64,000 nucleotides of DNA from Bombyx mori (Eukaryota > Arthropoda > Insecta > Lepidoptera > Bombycidae), in contig NC_085120.1 of the NCBI RefSeq assembly GCF_030269925.1, forward strand, positions 9,203,501 through 9,267,500, read 5' to 3'. The notes beneath the pieces are model-generated. The model saw only the letters and a program-made list of their open reading frames with translations. It had not been told where the DNA came from and did not search any database. Shown in pieces: positions 33,936 through 43,487 of the stretch. Numbering within the stretch: position 1 is the stretch's first letter; each line of letters opens with the position of its first letter. The position numbers were made by a program, and so were the translations under genes.

Positions 33936-34102
33936 ATGAGCGCTATGACATGTCCTTCTTCAAACGAAGCTTGCGGAGAGTACTTTATGGTAGGCAGCGG
34001 CTTGGCTCTGCCCCTGGCATTGCTGACGTCCATGAGCGACGGTGACCACTTACCATCAGGTGGGCCGTATGCTCTTCTGCCCACAAAGGCAATAAAAAAA
34101 AA
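33936..34102 (+). repeat. SINE-like repeat, family F
   Basis: Contains 'cttggctctgcccctggcat' and 'ccatcaggtgggccgtatgc' and ends in 'aaaggcaataaaaaaaa'. A short ORF across it is incidental. Confidence 0.7.
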
Positions 34103-34170
34103 TGTTTATAGAAAAATAGTTTAAATATGAGTTATGCTAAAAATAGCAAGCAAAAAACATTGAATCCAGT

Positions 34171-34437
34171 TTCAAGAGTAGTGTTGTTTGAACCTGACGT
34201 GTTCTCCGGTCACAAGTTAGTCATCGTCATTGAAATCCGGTTAGAGTTACAACTCATATCGGATCTACCGTTAGTTCGTCTGCATTACATTGCAAAAGAA
34301 CTGCTCTATAGCAGACTGTGACAGTGTGACGTCATGAGTTACAGTAACTTAAGCGTGTTACAGATAATCAGATGCAAAGCCACGTAGCCACAGAGAGGGG
34401 GCAGTAACTCCTGTTGAGGTATGAAGTTACACAGTTT
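34171..34437 (+). repeat. Local duplication, copy 1
   Basis: Matches 34832-35097 over its length ('tgttctccggtcacaagtta', 'tgaggtatgaagttacacag'), with about 10% differences and small indels. A composite Bm1 (34438-34836) sits between the copies. Confidence 0.85.
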
Positions 34438-34836
34438 TTTTATTGCCTAGGTGGTTGGACGAGCTAACAGCCCACAACGTAAATGCGCCACCCACCTTGA
34501 GATATAAGTTCTAAGGTCTCAGTATAGTTACAACGGCTGCCCCATCCTTCAAGCCGAAACGCATTACTGCTTCACGGCAGAAATAGGCAGGGCGGTGGTA
34601 CCTACCCGTGCGGACTCACAAGACGTTATACCACCTGCAATTACGCAAATTATAATTTTGTGGGTTTGATTTTTATTACACGATGCTATTCCTTCACCGT
34701 GGAAGTCAATCCTGAACATTTGTTGAGTACGTATTTCATTAGAAAAATTGGTACCCCTACCTGGGATTCGAACACCGGTGCATCGCTCAACACGAATTTA
34801 CCGGACGTCTTATCCTTTAGGCCACGACGACTTCAA
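34438..34836 (-). repeat. Composite SINE: tRNA-like head, linker and Bm1 body
   Basis: Reading the minus strand: A box TGGCCTAAAGG, B box TGTTCGAATCC (about 34820 to 34760), the linker 'cacaaaattataatttgcgt', then the Bm1 body 'gtgagtccgcacgggtaggt' to 'gctgttagctcgtccaacca'. A short deletion removes about 40 bp near the Bm1 3' end. It is the most complete composite copy in the window. Confidence 0.8.
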
Positions 34837-35097
34837 GATTAGTGTTGTTTGACTGCACGTGTTCTCCGGTCACAAGTTGGTCATCGTCATTGAAATCCGG
34901 TTAGAGTTACAGCTCATATCGTATCTACCGTTAGTTCGTCTGTATTACATTGCAAAAAAACTGCTCTATAGCTGACTGTGGCAGTGTGACGTCATGAGTT
35001 ACACAGTATCCAAAGCATATGCAGATAATCAGCTGCAAAGCCACGTAGCCACAGAGAGAGGACAGTAACTCCTGTTGAGGTATGAAGTTACACAGTT
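34832..35097 (+). repeat. Local duplication, copy 2
   Basis: Partner of 34171-34437; both end at 'gaagttacacagttttt/ggag'. Confidence 0.85.
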
Positions 35098-35117
35098 TTG
35101 GAGACCTCTCCGCGTCA

Positions 35118-35402
35118 TTTTTTTTTCCTACCTAAGCTGATGGTCTTAAGTGACCATGTCAGCGTCACGGGGCGCGTAGGTGAGCTCCCGGGGCTCAAAC
35201 CTGACGTTGTTGCTAACACGAGCCCTAGCAAGAGCCGTGCTTCGGAAACGCGACCAACTGAGAAGATCCGGCGAGAAACTCAGTGCGCTGTGTCTGTGGG
35301 TTAATTCGCTCGTCGAGCCCTTCGTAGCAAGCGACGGGTTCGACGAGGACGGTGACCTAAAAGCACCGTTAATGGATCGGGAGGATCCGTGACGACGTGT
35401 CG
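35118..35402 (-). mobile_element. 5'-truncated jockey-clade LINE 3' end (BMC1-like)
   Basis: Minus strand; includes the ORF2 C-terminal codons near 35390 and the 3' UTR to 'cagcttaggtaggaaaaaa'. About 20 bp of the usual 'agaatctaccaccggatc' block are deleted near 35244. Confidence 0.85.
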
Positions 35403-35781
35403 AATGTTGTTGTACCGGAACTTGTACATATATATGCAAGATTATCATGAAAATGTCGTTAGCGAGATTCAGGCATCTGTCAAATATCTTATGTTCTCTG
35501 ATGACTACCGCCAAACATTCGTTTTTACGACTAAATACAAACTCAATAATGCATGTACCATTGTGACATTATGTATTTGATTACATATGTTTGTGCAACG
35601 CCTGAGTACGAACTTGCACGTTTTGACACGTTTTCGTGTTTATCAGAAGCGATTTCGTTAATTAAATTATTGATACGCATTTTCATTTTGGACTATCACG
35701 ATAAAGTGCAGGAATGCATGAGGCAAACCTTGATAATACAAATACAGTTAATCGGGTAATTGATAAAGTTGATTTGAGAGA
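35403..35781. other. Intron sequence without recognised features
   Basis: Nothing recognised; the ORFs here lack motifs. Confidence 0.45.
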
Positions 35782-36020
35782 TTTACCGGTGGTAGGACCT
35801 CTTGTGAGTCCGCGCGGGTAGGTGCCACCACCCTGCCTATTTCTGCCGTGAAGCAGTAATGCGTTTCGGTTTGAAGGGCGGGGCAGCCGTTGTAACTATA
35901 CTTGAGACCTTAGAATTTATATCTCAAGGTGGGTGGCGCATTTACGTTGTAGATGTCTATGGGTTCCAGTAACCACTTAACACAAGGTGCGCTGTGAGCT
36001 CGTCCACCCAACTAAGCAAT
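35782..36020 (+). repeat. Bm1 SINE, full body
   Basis: From 'ttaccggtggtaggacctct' to 'gagctcgtccacccaactaa'. The flank beyond it (to about 36135) resembles 100-205 at the left edge of the window. Confidence 0.93.
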
Positions 36021-36135
36021 AAAAAATAAAAAACATGAAGATTAATTAATAAAATAAATAATAATTTAAAAAAACTAGTAAATGAGCTATGTATTGATTT
36101 GCACAGCAGTTGAATTGGGCTTTGCTAATATGGTT

Positions 36136-36568
36136 TAAAAGTTGATAAAATTGACTGATTTTGATGATTGAATTAAGACGTATCATCTTAGCAGCCCATC
36201 ACCACGAAAAGCATGAAGCATTGAAAACGTCGAAAATAATAAAGTATAAACAGTAAAAGCGACATTAAAACTTTAAAATTACTTGTAATCTATATGAGTC
36301 GACTATTATCAAAGCCGGCAATGTGACTTTTGGACAATTATTGGTAAATCAGAAAAACGAATTATTGACTTTGTATTCCTTTGGCAGTCACAAAACTCTT
36401 CTGAACGACATCTTAGATAAATAACAGGTTAAGTATTAACCTTTATTTAATGCAGGTTTTGAACCGTATTCTTTGAAGGAGACAATTATATTCAAATCAA
36501 TCTGTATTGACATATCAATAACATTTTTTCTCCAAATGCACAGATTGCCACCTTTGATAATAGACGAC
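36136..36568. other. Intron sequence without recognised features
   Basis: Nothing recognised. Confidence 0.45.
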
Positions 36569-36980
36569 TCATATACGTGAAGGAAAAACTTTGTATCCCT
36601 TTTTACGAAAACTGCGCGGACGGAGGAGTATGAAATTTTCCACACTTATAGAGAATATAGAGAAGAAGTGCACAATGGTAATATTTTTTTAAATAATGCA
36701 TAAAATATACATTAAATCAATAAAGAAAACATTACACACACCACATACCATGTATTTGACAAATACACGCATGCATACTATTAATTGTCAAACTTTTGTT
36801 CTTGACGTCTGTGGTCAAATTGAAAATAGATTAAATATTGTTTGTCTTTATTAATATTTTTTTATAGTGTAGGCTTGGCGAAATTTGTGATTGTAGAAAT
36901 ATAAAATACAATCATAATAGTGTACAAACTTACAATTCCAATTAATTATAGTCGAATTTCGACTACTGCGGGACCTCTAG
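36569..36980 (+). mobile_element. Non-autonomous Helitron, family A
   Basis: Starts TCATATACGTGAAGGAAAAA and ends gggacctCTAG followed by T, with hairpin agtcgaatttcgact. It is the first of two tandem copies. Confidence 0.8.
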
Positions 36981-37247
36981 TTTTATTAATTACGAAGTGA
37001 ATACAATGATTGCTCCTGGTTTGCTATCCAATTACAAACTATAGACATCAGTAAGTTTATTAAGAAAATTCAAGAACAAGTCCTATAGTTCGGAGTTTAC
37101 TAGATATTAATACGACGAATTCTTCAAAATAGGAAGTTCGAGTTGAAGAAAAAAAAAAAGGGGGCACAAATAATTCGAGCAATACATTGCGATAGAATGC
37201 TTATGAAAGCTACTCCTGCATGTTTCTTTGTTTGTAATTCTCAAATA

Positions 37248-37643
37248 TCTATATAATATATTAATACGTGAAGCAAAAACTTTGTATCCCTTTTTTACAA
37301 AAATTGCGCGGACGGAGGAGTATGAAATTTTCCACACTTATAGAGAATATAGAGAAGAAGTGCACAATGGTAATATTTTTTTAAAATAATGCATAAAAGA
37401 TACATTAAATCAATAAAGAAAACATTACACACACCACATACCATGTATTTGACGCACACACGCATCCATACTATTAATTGTCAAACTTTTGTTTTGACGT
37501 CTGTTGTCAAATTGAGAATAGATTAAATATTGTTTGTCTTTATTAATATTTTTTTATAGTGTAGCCTTGGCGAAATTTGTGAATGTACAAACTTACAATT
37601 CCAATTAATTATAGTCGAATTTCGACTACTGCGGGACCTCTAG
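37248..37643 (+). mobile_element. Non-autonomous Helitron, family A
   Basis: Second tandem copy. Starts TCTATATAATATATTAATAC and ends CTAG at 37640-37643. A deletion of about 30 bp near 37580 removes the 'gtagaaatataaaatacaat' block present in the first copy. Confidence 0.8.
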
Positions 37644-38029
37644 TTATATTAATTACGAAGTGAATACAATGATTGCTCCTGGTTTGCTATCCAATTACAA
37701 ACTATAAATATCCGTACGATTATTAAGAAAACTCAAGAACACGTCCTATAGTTCGGAGTTTACTAGATATTAATACGACGAATTCTTCAAAATAGGAAGT
37801 TCGAGTTGATGGAAAAAAAATATATAGTGGCACAAATAATTCGAGCGAAAAATTGCAATAGAATACGTATGAAAGCTACTTCTGCATGTTTGTTTGTTGC
37901 GGTTTCTTAAATATTTTGATTAAAGCGAAATTAGATGATTTTTTTTTTGATAACGCCATCTTGTTTTGTCTTTAAAGCGGTTAGTTGCCCTCAATTAAGA
38001 AAAATAGTTGTATTATTCGCCAATAGATG

Positions 38030-38190
38030 TCGGGAAGAGTTGATTATTGAAAACACGAATAAAACAACATTTTCTGAAAATAAATCGTAGGTAGATCGAT
38101 TTATCGCCCCCGAAATCCCCTGTATACTAAATTTTATGAAAATCGTTGGAGCCGTTTCCGAGATTCAGATTATATAAGTTTAAATTAATA
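38030..38190 (-). repeat. Dispersed repeat, probably Helitron-derived (family D)
   Basis: Inverted relative of 18018-18170 ('cacgaataaaacaacatttt', 'gccgtttccgagattcagat'). Confidence 0.55.
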
Positions 38191-38703
38191 TACAAGATTG
38201 CTCATTTAAAGGTATAATAAGATGTCACACAAAATCATCGTAATTTTTGTTTTATTATTATTATTATTGCTTTTGTTTTATTCCGAGATTATAGTTATTG
38301 TTTTTATTTAATTCTGGTATACTATATAAAATGTTAATGAGTGTAATATGGATGCAAAATCTGAAGTAAATGAAATAAATAAAAAAATAACAGCCGCGTT
38401 TCAAGGGCATCAAGAAAACACACAAACCAATAATATAGAGTGAATTATCTCATGCTCATAGAAACGAGGCAACGGGCCAAACTGTTTCTCTATTGCGTTG
38501 TTAACTCCAATATATATTATGATATACTTTTTAAAATAAAAACAATATGAATGATAGTCAGAGCTGCGCAATCTCGACTCCCGTGCAACCGGTCATTTGG
38601 CATTTGTCCGTCGGTGAAACACGTGTATTCTAATAATTTCAATGCTTAAAACACGTACGGAGCCGTATAAGCTTTGTATTCATAACCAGTATTTATTCTA
38701 CTA
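38191..38703. other. Intron sequence without recognised features
   Basis: AT-rich; nothing recognised. Confidence 0.45.
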
Positions 38704-38895
38704 CTAGCGACCCACCCTCGCTTCGCTTCGGAAACTGTAATTTATTATAGATTTCTCCACTATTTAATGGATGTTATTATACGTATAAACCTTCCTCTTC
38801 AATCACTCTATCTATTAAAAAAAACCGCATCAAAATCCGTTGCGTAGTTTTAAAGATTTAAGCATACATAGGGACAGACAGATATAGTATCGCAG
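38704..38895 (-). mobile_element. Helitron-like element
   Basis: Minus strand ends 'agcgagggtgggtcgCTAG'. Shares its interior with 4160-4320 ('ccactatttaatggatgtta', 'cgtagttttaaagatttaag'). Confidence 0.55.
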
Positions 38896-39052
38896 CGTCC
38901 GAAAAAAGCAAATCTCATTTTTATTAGAGCAATATAATGAGGACCAAGCTCAATGAAATAATGAACGCGATGCATTGAATTTTTAATCGACCTCAAAAGA
39001 AAGAGGAGGCCGATGGTCTTTGGAATGAACTTTCATTTTTGGTGTTTCCTGA

Positions 39053-39195
39053 GCGCTAAGACATGTCCTTCTACAAATGAGGTTTGCGCAATATACTTAG
39101 TGGTAATTATGCAGTAGCTCGGCTTGGAACGACAGTAACCACTCACCATCAGGTGGGCTATGTGCTCGTCTGTCCACCGGAACAATAATAATAAT
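39053..39195 (+). repeat. SINE-like repeat, family F, diverged
   Basis: Contains 'agacatgtccttctacaaat' and 'caccatcaggtgggctatgt'; ends in 'aacaataataataataaa'. Confidence 0.6.
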
Positions 39196-40221
39196 AAACA
39201 TGTCCATGGTTCTAAGAAAGCCACAGTCCCGAGAAAAACCGGCTAAACCAACTCAGCGGATTTGTTTATTTATTGATTTGCATTGAATTCATAAGGTTTT
39301 ATAATAGACAAAATTACAAAAAAAAAAAAAACAGGAAAGAGATTTTCCACTAATGGATAACAAAGACTCATTTAAAAAAAAAATTGTTTTAAATTTTATG
39401 AATTATCTGAATGAGTTTATAAAATACTTTTTATAAATTTATGCAAATCGTGTCTCGTCAATGGTGTCTCCAATTCAAACTCACAAACGTCTTTTAAATT
39501 TGATTCAACGACTCTTTATGAGGCCAATGATTTGATTCTGTGTTAGCACGTTAAACCTGGTTGGTTTCGGGTTCGTTGACATTTCGTTCGAAAGAAAGAA
39601 AGTAAAAAAAAAACAGGTGAATATGTTAATTTTTATGTTTGTGTCTAATTTTAGGTTAAAATTATTATGCATAAAAAACGCCACAGATACAGATAAAACG
39701 GTGAGTCATATGTAATATTTACATCTTGAGATTTGACTGGCGATCTTAAGGCAGATTGTCAGAGATTTGATTGCTCTGTGCCAAGTTGCAGTATATATGC
39801 CGTATAAGTATTCGTGGCATGGAATCCCCGTATGACTTAGCTTGTGCAAACTACATACCTTTGCGGGCTAATTAAATTTACAACAAAAGTTGAAGGGACG
39901 CGAAAAAAAAAGCGGTTTTCAAGTAAAAAAAATACAGGCTAATAAATACTTTCCGGGAATTCCCCCAATAATAGTAAATGATAGTTTCACTTTTAAATTA
40001 TGCCATAGGAATGGAATGTTACAAGAATAAAGATAAAATATACCAAATATTGATTATAATATGTTTATACAAAGAATTCTATTACCGAAACTATTTATTT
40101 CCAATAATATTGTCTGATTAAAAGATGCGTCGCGGGCATCGATTTTATTACCACATCGATGGTCGCAGGCCACATGAAGATATGCCGCGTCGCGGGACGC
40201 ATGTTATATTTTTAATTTTAT
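39196..40221. other. Intron sequence without recognised features
   Basis: AT-rich. The short GC patch at 40130-40200 ('gcgtcgcgggcatcgat', 'gccgcgtcgcgggacgcat') has no recognised role. Confidence 0.45.
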
Positions 40222-40263
40222 TTTTATTGCATAGATGGCTGGACGAGCTCACAGCCCACCTAG
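40222..40263 (-). repeat. Bm1 SINE, left part, split by hAT insertion
   Basis: Tail and 3' end of a minus-strand Bm1 ('ttattgcatagatggctgga'). The last 8 bp, CCACCTAG (40256-40263), are repeated at 46437-46444 as the hAT target duplication. Confidence 0.9.
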
Positions 40264-40601
40264 TAGGAGTGGGTGATATAAATCGTATATAGATTCAATA
40301 TCTATATATCGCAGCAATATCGTTGAATCCGATATCGCCCCGCACGAAATCTATATATCGATATCAGCCGATACACGATACTAGTTTACTGGTGGCCCGA
40401 AGGCCTTTCCAGTTTCACCAGGACAGGTGGGCGAGCAAAGGCTCAGCCAAGAGGGGTGGGATTTGCTAACAACTGCCCGAGCGCCTCCGAAGGAGACCTA
40501 ACAACTCAAGAGCAATTGTTTCGCGAATGAATCTACTACCGGATCGGAATCGCGACCCGCTGAGAAGATCCGGCGAGAAACTCAGCGGGCTGATGCATGG
40601 G

Positions 40602-43484
40602 TTAGGTTGCACGTCGACCTCTTTGTCGAGTTCGACGAGTACGGTTACCGGGGTCCCTAAGCCTGCCCCTAGTATTAGAGCTGAAGGCATCTAATGCAAA
40701 GGTTATTGGATCTGATGGATCCGTAAGGACGTGTCTAGGGCGTCGACGGTGACTGGCTCCTGCATGATCAGGATTCGGGGAGTAGTCAGCGGCGGCAACG
40801 ATAAGGCGATTATCATGACGCATAGCCTTATCGAAGTATCGTTCCGACGCTGACTTCATGTATTTCCGAATTGATTCGAGGCCCAGGTCGTCGTGTAGGT
40901 CAACGTTCCTCACGAACCACGGAGCCCCGACAGCTAACCTGCAAAAGCGGGATTGTAGGGATTGGAGGGTGTCTATGTGTGTGCGGGCCGCGTGAGCGAA
41001 CACCACACTCGCGTAAGTCATGACGGGCCTTATGCAAGTTTTGTAAAGTGTCACCTTGTTCCGAAGGGACATTTTACTCCGCTTACAGATCATGGGGTAG
41101 AGTCTACCGAGAATAAACGCGGCACGGTCACGGACTGATTTTATATGCGGGCGGAATGTCATCGATGCATCCAGGGTAACGCCCAGGTACTTGACCTTCC
41201 TGGCCCAGGGTATGGGTTGTCTAAAGAGAGTAATCGGGGGTGTGAGATTCCTCCTCCTAATCCGGGAGGAAATCCGTGTGGAGCTTCCCCTCTGAAATAG
41301 CACCGCAGTACTTTTCGCTGGGTTGATGTCTATGCGCCATTTTCGGAACCACTGTCCTAGGGCTAGGGCTGCGCTCTGAAGCTTCTTCGCGATTAGGGAC
41401 TTATTTCTACTAGAATAGTAAACAGTCGTGTCGTCGGCGAATAAAGCTAAATGGGTCGGCGGCGATCGGGGAATATCGTTGACGAATAAGCTAAATAGGA
41501 GGGGTGAGAGGACAGAGCCTTGCGGGACTCCAGCTGTGAGAGGTCGTGGGGAGGAGCGGGTTCCCTCGACTCGATATCGAAAAGAGCGGTTCGACAAGAA
41601 GTCCCGTATGATGAGCACGAGACTATCCGGCACGCCCATGTTGAATAGTTTGAAAATCAAACCATTGTGCCAGACTTTGTCGAACGCTTTTGCGACGTCG
41701 AAGAAGAGAGCTCCCGTGTATAACGGTTTTGGTCGATTAAGCCCCACAAGAATGTGCTCCGTGAGGCGGTGCACCTGTTGAACGCATGAGTGATTTGTAC
41801 GGAATCCGAATTGTTCATCGATAAGAATGCCCTTGGATGAGACGAAGTCTCTGAGGCGTTTGTAGAGCAGACGCTCATACAGTTTGCCTAGAGACATGAG
41901 GAGGCTAATCGGGCGGTAGCTCGTCGGATGATTTTTTGGTTTACCGGGTTTATGTATGCCGATAACGTCCGCTTCTTTCCACACCGCGGGAAAGATACAG
42001 TTCGCCATAGCGGCATTGAAAATAGATGCCAACATCACGATGAGTTGGACGGGTAGAAGTTTAATAACGCGGTTGGATATACCGTCGGAACCGGGAGCCT
42101 TGCGAGGACGTAGGTCTTTGATCAAGTCTTTAACTTCCATCGGGGTGACGGGTGGTAACGCATCAGAGGGTGGCAAGGAGGCTCTGCGTTCTACCTCACT
42201 GTCTACTAATTCTACATGAACAGGGTCCACGGATTGAGTGCTGGGCGTGCACTGGGTTTGCAATGTATCGGCCAGCAGCTCTGCTTTTTCGTCATCATCG
42301 AACGCCGCGAGTCGGCCTGAGGGGCCTACGAGGGGGGGCATAGTTACTACCGTATCCGATTTGAGAGTACGAGCTAAGCGGTAGTAAGACCTTTGAGAGG
42401 GCGCGAGTCCTTCTAAGAAATCAGACCATCTGGCATCTCGGACTTCGGCGATGCGAGACTTTACGTCGCGTTGTAAGGCACGCATTCGAATACGATTTTC
42501 CGCGGTAGGATACCTATCGTACGCACGGATCGAGGCGTTCTTAGCTCTAAGGAGTTCCCTAATATCGTCGGGCAATTTGAAGCGGTGAAGGAAGTCCTCC
42601 GCTACAACTTGCTTCGATGACCTATCTAATGTCGAGGTGATGTGTGACGTTACGATGTCTATGGCTTCAGCGGTATCCTGAGGAGACGGGATAGAGTCCG
42701 GACTAAACGGAAGCGATGGTGGATCAGATTCAGCCAGGCTGATGCCCAGCGTGTGCCAATCCACCACAGTCCTCGTGACGGGAACGGAATCGGGAGCGCG
42801 ACCGAGCTTCATAACGACGGGACGGTGGTCTGAATCTAACTCTGAAACTACTTCGATCGAGTGTAAGCGCAGAGTTACGTTTTTTAATAACGCTATGTCG
42901 AGTATATCCGGGCGATGCGCGATATTTAGCGGGTAGTGAGTCGGGGTTAGCGGAGCGACGATATCGAAGGCGAGATCATCGACTAACGCGTCAAGCCGCC
43001 TGCCATTCGGGGTTGTGGTGTGTGAGTTCCACCTGATGTGTTTACAATTTAGGTCGCCCGCCAGAATGACAGAGCTCCCCATACCGAGCAGCGCCTCGAT
43101 ATCACTGCTTAGAACGATCTTATCCGGTGGAAGATAAACGGACGCGATAACGATCGGCGCGTGTCCCGTCAGTGAGATTCGGCACACTGATGCTTCGATA
43201 TTAGCGAGCGCGGGAGGATCGAGCGGGACGCAATGCAGGGCTCTTCTATAGTAAATGACGGTACCACCACCACGGGCAGAGAGCCTGTCGTTCCTGACCA
43301 TGTTATAGTTCGCGATTTTAGGGTCACGGCGCGCGGGCTTAAGTAGGGTCTCCTGCACTAAAAAGATATCAATTTGGTGGTCACGCAAAAAGTCAGAAAC
43401 CTGATCACGTTGATTTGCGAGACCGTAAGCGTTAAAAAATCCTATCGTTACGGATAGGGGCTTTATTCTACTTATATACGCCAT
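40602..43484 (-). CDS. Jockey-clade LINE ORF2: endonuclease and reverse transcriptase
   Basis: 960 residues, open throughout. An apurinic-type endonuclease occupies about residues 10-230: FFNAYGLANQ, VQETLL (metal-binding Glu), ILAGDLNCKHIRWNS and the catalytic ELDSDHRPVV. Reverse transcriptase follows at about 450-760: RKAPGSDGISN, HPTSYRPISLL, FFDVAKAFDKVWH (first Asp), TAGVPQGSVLSPLLF and LALFADDTTVYYS (FADD box). The C-terminus is Arg-rich and lacks a RNase H. The protein would nick target DNA and copy the element RNA from its 3' end. The ATG follows the ORF1 stop by one codon and lies in the same frame. Length and motif order are normal for the jockey clade, and no inactivating change was seen. 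Confidence 0.93.
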   Translation of the reverse strand: MAYISRIKPLSVTIGFFNAYGLANQRDQVSDFLRDHQIDIFLVQETLLKPARRDPKIANYNMVRNDRLSARGGGTVIYYRRALHCVPLDPPALANIEASVCRISLTGHAPIVIASVYLPPDKIVLSSDIEALLGMGSSVILAGDLNCKHIRWNSHTTTPNGRRLDALVDDLAFDIVAPLTPTHYPLNIAHRPDILDIALLKNVTLRLHSIEVVSELDSDHRPVVMKLGRAPDSVPVTRTVVDWHTLGISLAESDPPSLPFSPDSIPSPQDTAEAIDIVTSHITSTLDRSSKQVVAEDFLHRFKLPDDIRELLRAKNASIRAYDRYPTAENRIRMRALQRDVKSRIAEVRDARWSDFLEGLAPSQRSYYRLARTLKSDTVVTMPPLVGPSGRLAAFDDDEKAELLADTLQTQCTPSTQSVDPVHVELVDSEVERRASLPPSDALPPVTPMEVKDLIKDLRPRKAPGSDGISNRVIKLLPVQLIVMLASIFNAAMANCIFPAVWKEADVIGIHKPGKPKNHPTSYRPISLLMSLGKLYERLLYKRLRDFVSSKGILIDEQFGFRTNHSCVQQVHRLTEHILVGLNRPKPLYTGALFFDVAKAFDKVWHNGLIFKLFNMGVPDSLVLIIRDFLSNRSFRYRVEGTRSSPRPLTAGVPQGSVLSPLLFSLFVNDIPRSPPTHLALFADDTTVYYSSRNKSLIAKKLQSAALALGQWFRKWRIDINPAKSTAVLFQRGSSTRISSRIRRRNLTPPITLFRQPIPWARKVKYLGVTLDASMTFRPHIKSVRDRAAFILGRLYPMICKRSKMSLRNKVTLYKTCIRPVMTYASVVFAHAARTHIDTLQSLQSRFCRLAVGAPWFVRNVDLHDDLGLESIRKYMKSASERYFDKAMRHDNRLIVAAADYSPNPDHAGASHRRRPRHVLTDPSDPITFALDAFSSNTRGRLRDPGNRTRRTRQRGRRAT

Positions 43485-43487
43485 TGA

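Larger units (their letters stand above)
36569..37920 (+). repeat. Tandem duplication carrying a Helitron
   Basis: Helitron plus 3' flank (36569 to about 37247) is repeated as 37248 to about 37920. The flanks share 'gtgaatacaatgattgctcc' and 'gacgaattcttcaaaatagg' far beyond the Helitron ends, so the event copied host flank and not just the element. Confidence 0.85.

Noticed and set aside
41428..42936. Plus-strand ORFs of 60-117 codons across the jockey-type LINE
   Set aside because: They are antisense shadows of ORF2, whose minus-strand frame carries all endonuclease and reverse transcriptase motifs.
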